NCBI GenBank assembly: GCA_018398585.1
Contig: JAGTTD010000007.1
Span: forward strand, 36,546,911-36,610,910
DNA: 64,000 nucleotides
Reading direction: 5' to 3'
Source of the DNA: Simmondsia chinensis
Lineage: Eukaryota; Streptophyta; Magnoliopsida; Caryophyllales; Simmondsiaceae
This document shows, piece after piece, positions 22,020-32,280 of this stretch. The notes under the pieces were generated by a model. That model was given only the letters and a program-made list of their open reading frames with translations, did not search any database and was not told the origin of the DNA. Position 1 is the stretch's first letter, and each line of letters begins with the position of its first letter. The translations under genes were made by a program, and so were the position numbers.

Positions 22020-22560
22020 CCCTGAGAAAGCTAATAGATCGACTAATTGAATGACTAATGTTGGTCATGAGGGTTTTGGTATTACGTTGTGGGATCACTT
22101 GCTGCATAGGGTCCTCTTTCTTCTTATTCGTGCTGATGCCTTAAGTTTTCCTTTTAAAAAGAGGGCAATCCTAAGAGGCAATCCTTACCCTTTTTAAAAA
22201 AAAATCCACAACAACTTTAAACACTGATGTACAGAAGTTAATATATCAACTGATTGGATGACAGTGTTTGTCATGGGGGTTCGAAAATGTTAGTCTATCA
22301 GAAGCAGGCTCACTTCCTTCCCTTAGGGCGTCCAGCGGTACTCCCTCAACAGCACTGCAATCTTCGTTGGAGTCAATCCTAGTGAGCGTGTTCTGAATAG
22401 AATCTTATCGATCCGGTGGGCGGTTGTGTTTTAGGATCATCCGCCGCATGGCGCCCTACTTATTTTTATTCGTATTGATACCTTAGATTTCCTTTTAAAA
22501 AGAGGGCGATTATAAAAGACTCAAACTTACTTGTTAAAAGAAAACCCACAATAACTTGAA
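22020..22560. repeat. Imperfect direct duplication in the spacer before the P450 gene
   Basis: GGATCACTTGCTGCATAGGG...TCTTATTCGTGCTGATGCCTTA...TTTTCCTTTTAAAAAGAGGGC (~22090-22170) recurs as GGATCATCCGCCGCATGGCG...TTATTCGTATTGATACCTTA...TTTCCTTTTAAAAAGAGGGC (~22432-22510). The intervening sequence has no ORF of note. Function unknown. Confidence 0.5.
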
Positions 22561-22838
22561 GATTAAGCATTTGAATAGAATTAGTCAAACCCACCTATCA
22601 TTAACATCTCAAATACTTATATTTATACCATCCAAAGCTATGTCATGACATACCCAAAATCAAAGAGTTATCAAAACCTAAATCAAATCGAATCAAAACA
22701 TGCAAATTATGAGTAGTTTGTTCTTCGTACGTTAGCACATATGTTGTTTTAGAGTTGTCGTGATTTTTTTTGTTTGACTTCAGGTCCTGTTCTACAATTT
22801 TGTACGTTTAAGACTTATTTTCCGATTATCGAAAAGCA
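22561..22838 (+). promoter_or_regulatory. Promoter and leader region of the CYP81 gene
   Basis: About 280 bp of AT-rich spacer without a recognised transposon precede the ATG. No clear TATA box or cis-element stands out; the ATG lies in AAAGCAATGAG. Confidence 0.3.
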
Positions 22839-25800
22839 ATGAGTATTTTCTTCTACTTACCTCTCTTTTTAGCTCTCTATTTCTTTAACAAAAGATTCCT
22901 CTTCGGATTCCGGAATCTTCCACCAAGCCCCCCTTCTTTCCCAATTATTGGGCATCTTTATGCGCTAAAGGAGCCACTGAACCGGACATTTGCTAACCTC
23001 GCGGACCGGTTCGGACCGGTTTTGTTTCTCCGGTTTGGCTCACGCTCGGTTCTCATGGTGTCGTCGCCTTCAGCTGCTGAAGAATGCCTCGCTAAAAATG
23101 ACGTCGTTTTCTGCAACCGCCCTAGCGGTTTCCTCGCCGGAAAACACCTCGGGTATTGTTAGAATATAAAATCAAAATTTTACATATTAGTTCCTTGACA
23201 TGGCATTAAAGCGGATGGTAATATAAAATTATAAATGAGTTTTCACCTATTAGCTTAAACTTTTTAGAAAATTAGCTTTTTGACATGGTATCGGAGTTCA
23301 TGAGTAGTATAAATCCATGCATGAGCCTACATCCATTAGCGTAACCTTTTGAGAAAGTTGGTTTCTTCACATAGTATTAAAGTTGATGGGTAATATAAAA
23401 CCATTCATAGATTTTTATCGATCAGTTTAACCATTTGAAAAGTTAACTTTTTGACATGATTTTCGAGCTGTTGAGTAATATAAAATTATTCATAGCACTT
23501 CAATCATCGACTTAAGTTTTTGAAAAAGTTGATTCCTTGACATCATATGGTGGTAATGGGTAATACAAAATCATTTATGACCTTCACTCATCAGCTTAAG
23601 CTTTCGGGAAAACTAGGTTTTTAACATGGTACGAAGCCTTGTTGACCGAGAAATCATAAGTTCGAATCTCACCAGTCGCTACTCTAAATGTTAATATATC
23701 TCAAGCATAATAAGCATTTACATGACGAAATACGTTAGAATATAAAACCACTCATATTAGTTCCTTGATAGATACAAATATACCAGTATGACGTGGGCGC
23801 CATACGGTCCTCACTGGAGGAATCTAAGGAGAATCTCCACGATCGAGATTCTCTCCACTCACCGCCTTCAGTTGCTGTGTGGTATACGCGCCGAGGAGGT
23901 GCGATCGTTGATCCAACGGCTGTGCAAGGAGGATCATAATCCGACGGTGGAGATGAAGCCAATTTTGTTCAATCTGACGATGAATGTGATGACTAGGATG
24001 ATCTTCGGAAAGAGATTCTATGGAGAGGCGGCGGTGGAGGTGGAAGCCGAGAGGTTTAGGGAGGTGGTTGCAGGTATGGCTATCAAACTCCCAGTCCGAA
24101 TCTATTAATATTAAACGTATCTGTTAGTCTATAAAATTATTTATGAGTTTTATCATAAGTTTAAGCTTTTGTTATAATTGGTGGGTCCTTACGTGGTATT
24201 AGAGTCTCGTTAACCAAGTTCTGAATCTATTAATGTAGCTGCATTCAGACTTTGTTCTGGTAAAAAAATATATTAATTACAATCTTACGATTTTCGATTC
24301 TAAAAGTCCCTAATAATTCTAAGTCGAATCTTAATTTTAACTACTTTAGTGGACTGTTATATGATAATGTATTATGTTATTTGATTACATTTCTTATATA
24401 CACCACCACCACCACCAACAACAAACCTAATACCTCAAGGGTTACCGCATAAGCGGGGTCTGGAAGAGGTGGATGTACGCAGCCTTATCTCTTCAGGGTG
24501 TAACCCTGCCAAGAGGCTGTTTCCGAGAACTCCTAACCTTATAGGGTTGGCAACACGAAGACTTCCCTGGAGGCCACCTATTCTGGTACTACTCTCGCTC
24601 AAGCACATTTAATTTCGGAGTTCTAATGGGATTCGGTGCCTTCGAGCCTGGTAAATAAACCCTATTTAATGTCTTACTGTCTTATATGTGGATTTTATGA
24701 ATTATGTTTCCAATTTTGATACCAAAAACAACTCAAACATATATTTAGTAGAATTTTTCGGTTCTCAATTCTAAAAGTCCATAGCGATCCTAAGCAGAAT
24801 TCCGATTCTAACAACCTTGTTAGCAGGGACTTTCCGGTTGTTCAACGAGCTTTGCATGGGGGATTTCTTCCCCTATTTGAGGTGGTTGGATGTGAGGAAG
24901 GAGAGGAAGTTTAGGGAGTTCAAGGAGGAGAGAGAGAGGGTTCTAAAAGGGTTGATCGACAAGCGGCGAACGATGATGAGAGGCGGCAATGGTGGCGTCA
25001 GGGAGAAGAAGGAGAAAACACTAATTGAGGTGTTGCTAGGATTACAAGAATCGGAGGGGGAGTACTACACAGACGAGATCATCATGGGCATCATGCTGGT
25101 AATAACATTATCCTTCTTCGAGTCATTTACATTGGTGGTTTCCAATCTTTTTAAATTCATTTAAATTACTTTCTCGTTTTTTTTTTGTTCAAAATGGTCT
25201 CTAATGTTTTTAAATTTGTTTAAATTGGTTTCTTATCTTTTCTTTTGTTTGAGATTGATTAGTCTCTTATCTTTTTATTTTTTACCTAATTCTGTTTACT
25301 AAGTGGGGACTAATATTGTTATAAAATAAATCATTATGAACCATTTTAAACAAAAGAAAATATAAGGAATGAATTTGAACAAATTTACAAACATCTTGGA
25401 TTATTTTGAACAAATAAAAAGATGAGGGGCTAATTTAAACAAAAAAACATTAGGGCCAATGGTCTAGCAACTCCAATTCTTTCCGGTTTGATCTTTCCAA
25501 AAGTTTTTAGCGAATTGTCTCAAACAAATTTTACAAAAAACTCAACGAGTTTATAAGTCTTAACAAGCTCGAATTTGAGCTGAACTTTTATCGAGCTTTC
25601 AAACTTTTCTTCGAACTTGGCTCAGTGAGATATTAGTATATTTGATAATGTGGCTCAACTTGGTTTATTAATCTAATTGAGCCGGGTCGAGTTTGTTATT
25701 GAGATGAACTTGCTATATTGGTCAAGCTCGATACTACATTAAGCATGCTATCAATTCAAGCTTGATACTACATTAAGAATGCTATTAGATCAAGCTTGCT

Positions 25801-26547
25801 GCCGAAGTAAGCCATTCGAGCTACTATCCCACATCAATTCATTTCCGAACAAACATTGATCCACTAATGAGTTCTTAACAACTACATGGAATATATATTA
25901 CTTATTTAATACGTGCATTCCTATAGGATCTACTAATAAATGGATCAGACACATCAGCTGGAACAATGGAATGGGCATTGTCTCTACTACTAAACCATCC
26001 AGATGTTGTCAAAAAATTACAGTCCGAAATCGACAAACAAGTAGGTTATGAAAGGCTAATCAATGAATCAGATCTCAGTCGGCTCCCTTACCTCCGTTGT
26101 GTCCTCAATGAGACACTGCGAATGTACCCAGCAGCCCCAAATCTAGCACCTCATGAGTCATCAGAAGACTGCACAGTTGAAGGCTACAATATTCCCCATG
26201 GCACAATGCTACAAGTGAACTTATGGGCAATACAAAACGACCCTAAGATTTGGGACGAGCCGGAAAAGTTTAAGCCAGAGAGGTTCGAGGGTGTGGAAGG
26301 GCACAAGATTGGGTACAAAATGATGCCTTTTGGTTCCGGAAGAAGAAGTTGTCCTGGCGAAGGCTTGGCCATCAGAGTCGTTGGGCTAGCCATCGGTTCC
26401 CTAGTCCAATGTTTTGAATGGGAGAGGCTTGATGAAAAGCTCGTGGACATGTCCAAACAGCCCGGTTTCGACATGCACAAGGCTGAACCCTTACAAGCTA
26501 GGATCCAGCCACGCCCCGCCATGATTAAACTCCTATCTCAGCTTTGA
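22839..26547 (+). CDS. CYP81-type cytochrome P450, predicted 497 aa, 4 exons
   Basis: ER-bound haem monooxygenase of a clan-71 family that hydroxylates specialised metabolites such as flavonoids and glucosinolate-like compounds; the substrate cannot be read from sequence. Exons: 22839-23152, 23787-24073, 24827-25098, 25927-26547, all GT-AG and in frame. Features: N-terminal anchor (~3-20), hinge LPPSPPSFPIIGHL (27-40), WRNLRR (115-120), I-helix INGSDTS (295-301), ETLR (353-356), PERF (408-411) and haem loop FGSGRRSCPG with Cys433. Residue 296 is Asn where the family usually has Ala. The first two introns fall inside what is normally one long exon and contain TRIM and SINE sequence; if they are not spliced the gene is broken. 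The third intron is in the usual P450 position. Confidence 0.8.
23157..23770 (+). mobile_element. TRIM-derived insertion with an 85-bp LTR-PBS tandem array, in P450 intron 1
   Basis: Begins TGTTAGAATATAAAATC and ends with a second terminal copy, CGTTAGAATATAAAACC...TTAGTTCCTTGA (23735 on). Between them the AATATAAAA word recurs at 23220, 23306, 23392, 23477 and 23562, a period of 85-86 bp; each unit is one LTR plus a decayed TGGTATCAGAG primer site. The last spacer carries the normal TRIM interior (AAGTTCGAATCTCACC). Flanking GGTAT (23152-23156) and GATAC (23771-23775) may be a diverged 5-bp TSD. Confidence 0.65.
24120..24235 (+). mobile_element. TRIM LTR fragment in P450 intron 2
   Basis: TGTTAGTCTATAAAATTATT, GTTTAAGCTTTTG, GGTCCTTACG and then TGGTATTAGAGTCTCGTTAACCAAG match LTR plus primer site of the TRIM family. 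The right LTR was not found. Confidence 0.5.
24400..24660 (-). mobile_element. 5S rRNA-headed SINE in P450 intron 2
   Basis: On the minus strand: 5S-like head (about 24655-24540) with GGAGTTCTAATGGGATTCGG complement, AAGCACATTTAATTTCGG complement and the TAGTACCAG/GGTGGCC block; then CCCTGAAGAGATAAGGCTGCGTAC-type tail, CAGACCCCGCTTATGCGG and a (TTG)/(TGG) tail (CCACCACCACCAACAACAA on +). A possible TSD TCTTATAT occurs at 24392-24399 and 24680-24687. Confidence 0.75.
25530..25880. repeat. GAGCTT-family element in P450 intron 3
   Basis: GAGTTTATAAGTCTTAACAAGCTCG, TTTATCGAGCTTTCAAAC and CAAGCTTGATACTACATTAAG words place it in the family; termini are eroded. Confidence 0.5.
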
Positions 26548-27150
26548 TGTAGCAAGGTGATTCCATCTAATGTCTATCAAAACGAGTTAATTTTAAATTA
26601 TATTCGTTTTATGTAACTTTCATGTGTAATTTATGGCGTTTTAACTTCTTTTTTCTCCTCTCATTTGGTTAAAAGCTTGATCGATATCATTTTCTGGTTT
26701 TTAACTAAGAGTCATATATTTTTAAAATGATTTTTTTTTCTTTCTGATTTTTGGCTTCTTGTTTACAATCTTTTCTGCTTCAAGTGAACATAAAAAACAA
26801 AAAAAAAAAAAACAAAAAAAAAGTTGGGATGAGACATTTATTGTATATTATTTTTGCTTATCTTTTCTTGTAATCCTATTTTCTCGGGTTAGGATATTGT
26901 ACTGTTTTTTATCTTTTTGTTCCCTTTTTGTATGCGAATTTGTATGAGTTTCCTGTTTTATATTGCGACTTTATTGCTAAATATCGAAAAAAAAAGAAAA
27001 CTATAAAAGCCAAAAACTATACGACTTTGGTATAGTGGAGGTGTACTTGCTTACTAAGATTAGCACCATTCGATATTGGTGATGAGCAATGAATTGCATT
27101 ATTGTTCAACTTTTACATAAAGCTTAAACTTTTAGAATAATTAAATTTTG
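26548..27150. other. P450 3' flank with a possible LINE 3' end
   Basis: 26790-26821 is A-rich. 26830-26998 is T-rich and ends GCGACTTTATTGCTAAATATCG followed by A-rich sequence, resembling the GTCGCTAATTATC-A(n) ends at 7200-7248 and 50600-50634. No TSD seen, so the LINE call is tentative. The ORF at 26759-26947 is low complexity. Confidence 0.35.
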
Positions 27151-27525
27151 GGTTATTTATATTAAAAGTCTCTGCACTTTGCTCATTTTATTAATTTAGT
27201 CCTTATACTTTTATTTGTGTGAATTTAGTCCCTGAACAAATCAAAATGTGTCAATTTAGTCCTTTGATCAAATTTAAGTTAAGTTAATGACGTAATTTTG
27301 AACGGTAAAATTATGCTAGTTGAAAGTAACTTATTATAAATTCATCTGTTTACTCAATTTTACCCAGCTCGTGGCCGAATCATTAAAAACTTAACATAAG
27401 TTTTTTCTATGAGGACAAAATTGACGCATTTTAAATTGTATAGGGACTAAATTGACACAAATAAAAGTAGAGTGACTAAATTGACGCAATGGATAAAGTA
27501 TATGGACTTTTGGCAAAAAATTTTA
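27150..27525. repeat. MITE with AATTTAGTCCCT inverted arms, copy 1
   Basis: Left arm TTGGGTTATTTATATTAAAAGTC...AATTTAGTCCTTATACTTTTATTTGTG is inverted as CACAAATAAAAGTAGAGTGACTAAATT...GGACTTTTGGCAAAAAA at the right; arms are roughly 100 bp. Other copies: 27600-27955, 33690-34065, 45450-45825 and a half copy around 47620-47980. Confidence 0.65.
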
Positions 27526-27599
27526 ACATAATATTAAATTCTTTTTTTTTTTTTGAACAGAAATATTTAATACTTTTAATGATATCCAATCCAATATTT

Positions 27600-27955
27600 T
27601 ATATTTTTGGGTTATTTACGCCAAATTATTCTTTGAGTATTATGTCACTTTAGTTCTTTTACTTTTAATTGTGTCAATTTCGTCCCCGTACAATTCAAAT
27701 TGTGTCAATTTAGTCATTTGGGCAAATTTAAGTTAGATGCAAGTAACTTATTATAAATTCATCCGTTTACTCAATTTAACCCACCTCGTGGCCGAACCAT
27801 TAAAACTTAACATCAATTTTTTCTAAGGACAAAATTGACAGATGCTGAATTGTATAGGGACTAAATTGACACAATTAAAAATATAAGGACTAAATTGACT
27901 CAATGGACAAAGTACAAGAACCTTTGGTATAAATAACTCTTCATATTTTTACCGA
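27600..27955. repeat. MITE with AATTTAGTCCCT inverted arms, copy 2
   Basis: Same architecture as copy 1, in the same orientation and only ~75 bp away, including the shared interior TTATAAATTCATCxGTTTACTCAATTTxACCCA. The pair could be a local duplication or two insertions. Confidence 0.65.
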
Positions 27956-28009
27956 TCTAAGTCTGAATTTGGTGCTTGTAAGCTCACCACCGATAAAGAC
28001 CATGCCAGG

Positions 28010-28165
28010 CTATGTGCCAAGGAATCAATTATCTCACAAGTTTAAGTTGTCTCTCGGCATTATATCCTATGCTAAACTTAATATATAAGAGTGTGGGTAG
28101 TTGGGATTCTTACTTGATCTTTTGGTTAATATAACTCTGATATTATGTCAAGGCACCAATTAGAT
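28010..28165 (-). mobile_element. Partial TRIM, minus strand
   Basis: GCCAAGGAATCAATTATCTC...AAGTTTAAGTTG is an inverse LTR; then TTGGTTAATATAACTCTGATATTATG is the inverse of the CATGGTATCAGAG...TTGACCAA primer-site region, followed by a truncated second LTR. Confidence 0.5.
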
Positions 28166-28900
28166 CAATAATATTTTTTGCTTTGCATCAAAAGAGACAA
28201 GCAAAAGGAAAGACGGACATAGTCCACCACATAGTACACCCACGAAAATCCAAAGGAAAGAAGCAAAAGCAGATACATTAATCAAAACATAACGACATGG
28301 AATAGGTGAACACAGTTCTCATTGAATGGAAGATCGATCAACATTTAAGCACTCTAAAGTTGATGTCTCGAAAACACATTGTTTCGCATACTTAGTGGCT
28401 AAAATTATGTGCTTTCCACCTTCTATGACACACGCTCTATGACTTAGAAGACACTCTTTGTTGAAAAACATAGCCACACGCAGAAAAGAAGACAATATGT
28501 GTATCTCTTTCTTAACCAACACGCCAGCCACGTCGCGTGGCATTTCCCTAAAACGATAACAAAACAGAACAATTTTGTCGATTTTTCTATATTAATAAGG
28601 AGATTACAATTTTCATAAATAGAGAAAACAACTTGAAAAAAGAATGATTAGTACCTTAATCTCGAGATTTAGGCAAATTGGATGAAAATTCTGACCACTA
28701 AACCAGTACAAAAAGTTCATATGCAATCCGTTGTTGGTTTAGTAATGCAGTGCCAAAAAGATAATTAATTGGAAAGGGAATGATTCAACAGCCTTCCTTT
28801 AAATTTCTACTGCAAAAGCTAAAAAGAAACAAAAGGGAAAATTGCTTAGTTTCAATTCTCTTCTAGAGAACTATAAAGAACAAAATAATTAGAAAAATAT
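28166..28900. other. Spacer with no supported gene
   Basis: A 74-codon minus-strand ORF (28319-28543) has balanced composition but no recognised domain, homologous neighbour or splice context. I do not call it a gene. Confidence 0.3.
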
Positions 28901-29213
28901 ACAACAAACAAATAGACCCAGTGCCTCAAGGGCTCCTGCCTAAGCAGGGCCTGGGAGGGGTGGATGTATGCAGCCTTACCCTTTTAGGGTGTAACCCTGT
29001 CGAGAGGTTGCTTCCGAGGACCTCCAACGTTATGGGGTTGGCAACACGAAGACTTCTCATGCGATCACCCATCCTGGTACTACTCTCACCCAAGCACGCT
29101 TAACTTCGGAGTTCTAATGGCATCCGATTACATTAGTGTTTGGTAAATGAACCCAAAGAAAAAGCAAGAATATTAGCATTTTTCTGCACTGCAAAAAAAA
29201 TCAAATAATATAG
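28901..29213 (-). mobile_element. 5S rRNA-headed SINE with 19-bp TSD
   Basis: AAAATAATTAGAAAAATAT flanks it perfectly (28882-28900, 29214-29232). On the minus strand the head keeps nearly the whole 5S rRNA: ACCAAACACTAATG, GGAT, AGAACTCCGAAGTTAAGCGT, GGGTGAGAGTAGTACCAGGAT, then GAAGTCTTCGTGTTGCCAAC, close to the 3' end of plant 5S rRNA. The 3' half has AGGGTAAGGCTGCATAC, CCAGGCCCTGCTTAGGCAGG and CTTGAGGCACTGGGT. Internal polymerase III promoter blocks of 5S rRNA are readable. Confidence 0.82.
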
Positions 29214-29244
29214 AAAATAATTAGAAAAATATCTAATATCAAAA

Positions 29245-29303
29245 CAACAACACAACAACAACGACAACAAACCTAGTGCCTCAAATTAAAAAAAAAAAAA
29301 AAA
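29245..29303 (-). mobile_element. 59-bp SINE tail-only insertion with 14-bp TSD
   Basis: ATCTAATATCAAAA occurs at 29231-29244 and 29304-29317. Between lies only (CAA)-type tail, CCTAGTGCCTCAAATT and an A run; on the minus strand this is a T run, AATTTGAGGCACTAGG and a (GTTG)n tail. It sits ~30 bp from the preceding SINE and looks like an extremely 5'-truncated insertion. Confidence 0.6.
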
Positions 29304-29585
29304 ATCTAATATCAAAATTGAATAAAAACCCTAATCAACTTTCTTCTATTTGTAGAACAGCATTCCTAGCTAAACTTAAAGTATTAAATAAATCAAAACA
29401 AAAATAAAAGTAAAACAATTTTTATCTAAATGCATCTCCTATCTTCAAGATAATTAAAACAAAAAAATTCTAATAAATCTAGCCTAATCTAGCCAATCCG
29501 CATCTTCCCAACTAGAAAACTCATGTACGGATCAAAACTCTTAGTCGCCCATCCCCCTGTCCATGTGATGCAGCCCATAAAGTGC

Positions 29586-29720
29586 TAAAAAGAAGTATCC
29601 CACATCAACGGGAAGTCCTGAAGAGTACCAATTTATATACTAGGGGAACTCTTCCACCCATTGTCAATTGGTTTTGGGATGAAACTTCCTTGATATGTAA
29701 CAATCGGTGGAAAGTGATTT
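29586..29720. repeat. LTR-like fragment with CCCACATC motif
   Basis: AAGTATCCCACATCAACGGGAAG...ATTTATATACTAGGGGAACTC...GTTTTGGGATGAAAC resembles the common plant short LTR type with CCCACATCG followed by a TATATA region. Only one copy is present here, so this rests on pattern memory. Confidence 0.3.
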
Positions 29721-29945
29721 GCCGCATCGGTGGGTGTTGATTATTTTACTGTAGAGTGACAGAAATTAGTCATTATTTTTGAAGATAAGTTAGCAGGTAG
29801 AAAAGAATAGCTTCAATTTTATCTTTGTGTTGGAATTTGGATGGCTAAAACTCAATACTTTGAGAATTGTTTTGTTCTTGAGAAAGACCACCACTCTTTC
29901 TATATATCTTTTTCCTTTATTGTTAGTGATGTTAATCTACACTCA

Positions 29946-30392
29946 AATCGTTAGAGTATAAAACCAATCTCGAGCCTTCACCCACCAGCTGAAGCCTTTG
30001 GGACCGATGGTTCTTTGATATGGTATTAGAGCCTTGTGACCAAGAGGTGAGTGTGCATTATCCACGCTTTAAGCCCTAACAAGCATTTACATGAGGGGGC
30101 ATGTTAGAGTATAAAACTAATCCTGGGCCTTCCCCCACCGGTTTAAACTTTTGGGACAGATGGGTCCTTGACGTGGTATCAAAGCCTTACGACCAATAGG
30201 GCACAAGTTCGAATCTAAACAGCCTTCACTTTTAATATTAATATACGTTGAGCATAAGGTATGAGGAGGGCTTGTACAAGATCCATGCTTTAAGCTCAAA
30301 CGAACATTTGCGTGGGGGGCATGTTAAAATATAAAACCAATCATGAGCCTTCACCCATCGGCTTAAACTTTTGGAAAAGTTGGTTCTTTGAT
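29946..30392 (+). mobile_element. Tandem TRIM: three LTRs sharing two interiors
   Basis: LTRs start at about 29949, 30109 and 30323 (TGTTAGAGTATAAAAC-type), the last two each after a G-rich polypurine tract (GAGGGGGCA and GGGGGGCA). The first two LTRs are followed by primer sites TGGTATTAGAGCC (~30019) and TGGTATCAAAGCC (~30174) and ACCAAxAGG. Interiors are 90-150 bp and non-coding. LTR-interior-LTR-interior-LTR usually arises by LTR-LTR recombination between copies. Confidence 0.7.
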
Positions 30393-31380
30393 AGAAGGAA
30401 TCGACAAGGTGATTATCAAGACTTTATAGGACGACTTTAAAGTCTAGTGGAAAATGCAAAAGATGATAGAAGGCTAACTTATTAGCAAAAGACTGTGAAG
30501 ACATCAAACAGCTATGTGTCTTCGGGAATAGGATGGATCTTTCCCTCGTATTCCGGCCAACTGTTGCATTATTTTGTCCCACGACTTCTTAGAACGACTC
30601 TTCTTTCAAAAGGAATCATGAGAATTGGCCTCACTATTACAAAAACTAAATAAAAAGAACTTATTAGAAAAAAAAATAAACCAGCACAATAGAAGCGAAA
30701 AACTAACGTAGAATAAAACGTTAGATTTTACATGAACTCTCTCTCAATATGAGGGAAAAGCTGTAGGACCCGTTTAGCTATCAACTCCCGCTATAATTCT
30801 CAAGATGCTGTCACGTGGACACAGTCTAACCTGGAAAACCTAATTTCTTCTTTAATTTCTTCTTTCGCAAAGGAAATGAGATAGCATATATTGGAGCAAA
30901 GTCGCTATCATGTAAAGACTTTGCTGTCCAGGGTAGAAACTTAATTTACCTATGTAAAACCGATAAAAGGGACAACGACCTTATTGTTATATTATATTTG
31001 AAGATCTTATGCATAGAATTGATAAACGACTCAGTTGTTGTAGGGTTAATTAGGGATGAATATAATCCCAAGCAACTCAAACAACAGTTTCGGCCCCAAA
31101 AATTTTAAGGATTGTGATTTTTAAAGTATCAACTGTTAATATTAATATATTTTATGATTAAAATTTTTAATTGGATAAGGATTTGAAATGGGCAATAGGG
31201 GTTTTTAGTCAACGGATGTAAATTATGAGTTTAAATTTTCTTAACCACATCTTAATGATTTTTATAATTTTCACAATTATCAATGTATCTTTCATTAAAA
31301 TTTTAGTATATTGACCAAAAAAAAAAATAAATTAATCGTAACATTTATAAATTTATATTTGGATACAGTTTTTATAGATT
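30393..31380. other. Spacer with no recognised gene
   Basis: AT-rich non-coding sequence. No ORF above noise and no transposon terminus recognised. Confidence 0.3.
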
Positions 31381-31389
31381 AAATTTTTT

Positions 31390-31700
31390 TTTTTCCAAAA
31401 TAAGTTTTGTTTCTTGTTTGTCCAAGTTTCTTTTTAGGGGAAAAAAAGGTGTTCGTTTGAGCCGAAAAAAAAAAAAAAAACTTATTTCATGATTTAATGG
31501 TGTTTGTCCAAAAAAATTTATAAATACGAGCATATTTTCTTTTTCTGTTTTAAAACAAAAACATGAAATTAATATTTTCCCTTTAAAGCAAGAGTAGAAG
31601 TAAAAACTAAAAATTTTACACATAAAAATACCTCTCTTGAAGCACTTTTTACAAAAGTACTTTTGCCATAATACTCCTAAAGCAGTTTTTTCATAGTATG
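31390..31700. repeat. MITE-like AAAAGTACTTTTG element
   Basis: AAAAGGTGTTCGTTTGAGCCG at the left and GAAGCACTTTTTACAAAAGTACTTTTGCC...AGCAGTTTTTTC at the right belong to the same loose family as 20150-20345 and 61090-61270. Boundaries uncertain. Confidence 0.35.
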
Positions 31701-31771
31701 ATAGCTACGTGATATCTTCACTTCACTGACTCAATAAAAAGTGGTATTCAAAGATGTATAAATCTGAGTTT

Positions 31772-32280
31772 TGACCGTTGGCATATTAAAGGGAATAATC
31801 TTATAGTTGTTCGAATAATAAGACGCGAATCTCCATATCCTTGGCAAATTGCAACTGTTATTGAGGATATTTGGGATACGTTATTGCAGTTTGTGAAGTA
31901 TCGTATTACTTATGTGTTTCATAAGGGTAATAAAGCAGCAGATAGGATGGCAGCGTTAGGCTATTCCCCACAAGACCAACATAATGGTGTTTACATCCAA
32001 GTTCACTGGACTTCGTATCATGATTCGCTAAGTCTTACTACAACATTCCCAATGCCCCAAGGGCTCCCGCCTTTTCCCCCTGTTTCCGAGTATCCCCAGT
32101 CTGAGAGGTGAGAATTTCCCAGCATGTCACCCAGTGTGGTACTACTCTCGTCCAAGCACACTTAATTTCAAAGTTCTAATGGGATTCGATGCTTGCGTGT
32201 TGGTATCCTCTTTGGTTACTAACTTTGTTTAATAATTCTAGCGTTTTCCTTACCTTTTAAAAAAGAATTTCAATAAAAAG
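31772..32280 (+). mobile_element. L1-type LINE remnant (RNase H end) interrupted by a SINE
   Basis: From ~31772 one frame reads DRWHIKGNNLIVVRIIRRES, then PYPWQI, DIWDTLLQF, YVFHKGNKAADRMAALG, the C-terminal half of a plant-type RNase H fold (the H..GN.AAD..A.LG motif). It runs into a 3' UTR interrupted by a minus-strand 5S SINE; the LINE 3' end ...CTTACCTTTTAAAAAAG follows at ~32250-32265. Confidence 0.6.
32046..32218 (-). mobile_element. Degraded 5S rRNA-headed SINE inside the LINE 3' UTR
   Basis: CCCAATGCCCCAAGGGCTCCCGCC at the left is the inverse SINE tail; GTGGTACTACTCTCGTCCAAG, ACACTTAATTTC and AGTTCTAATGGGATTCGATG at the right is the inverse 5S head, ending TTGGTATCCTCTTTGG as in the copies at 46322 and 47672. 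The middle region is shortened. Confidence 0.65.

Noticed and set aside
28319..28543. 74-codon minus-strand ORF starting MPRDVAGVL
   Set aside because: Reasonable composition but no domain, splice context or repeat of it elsewhere; cannot be supported as a gene.
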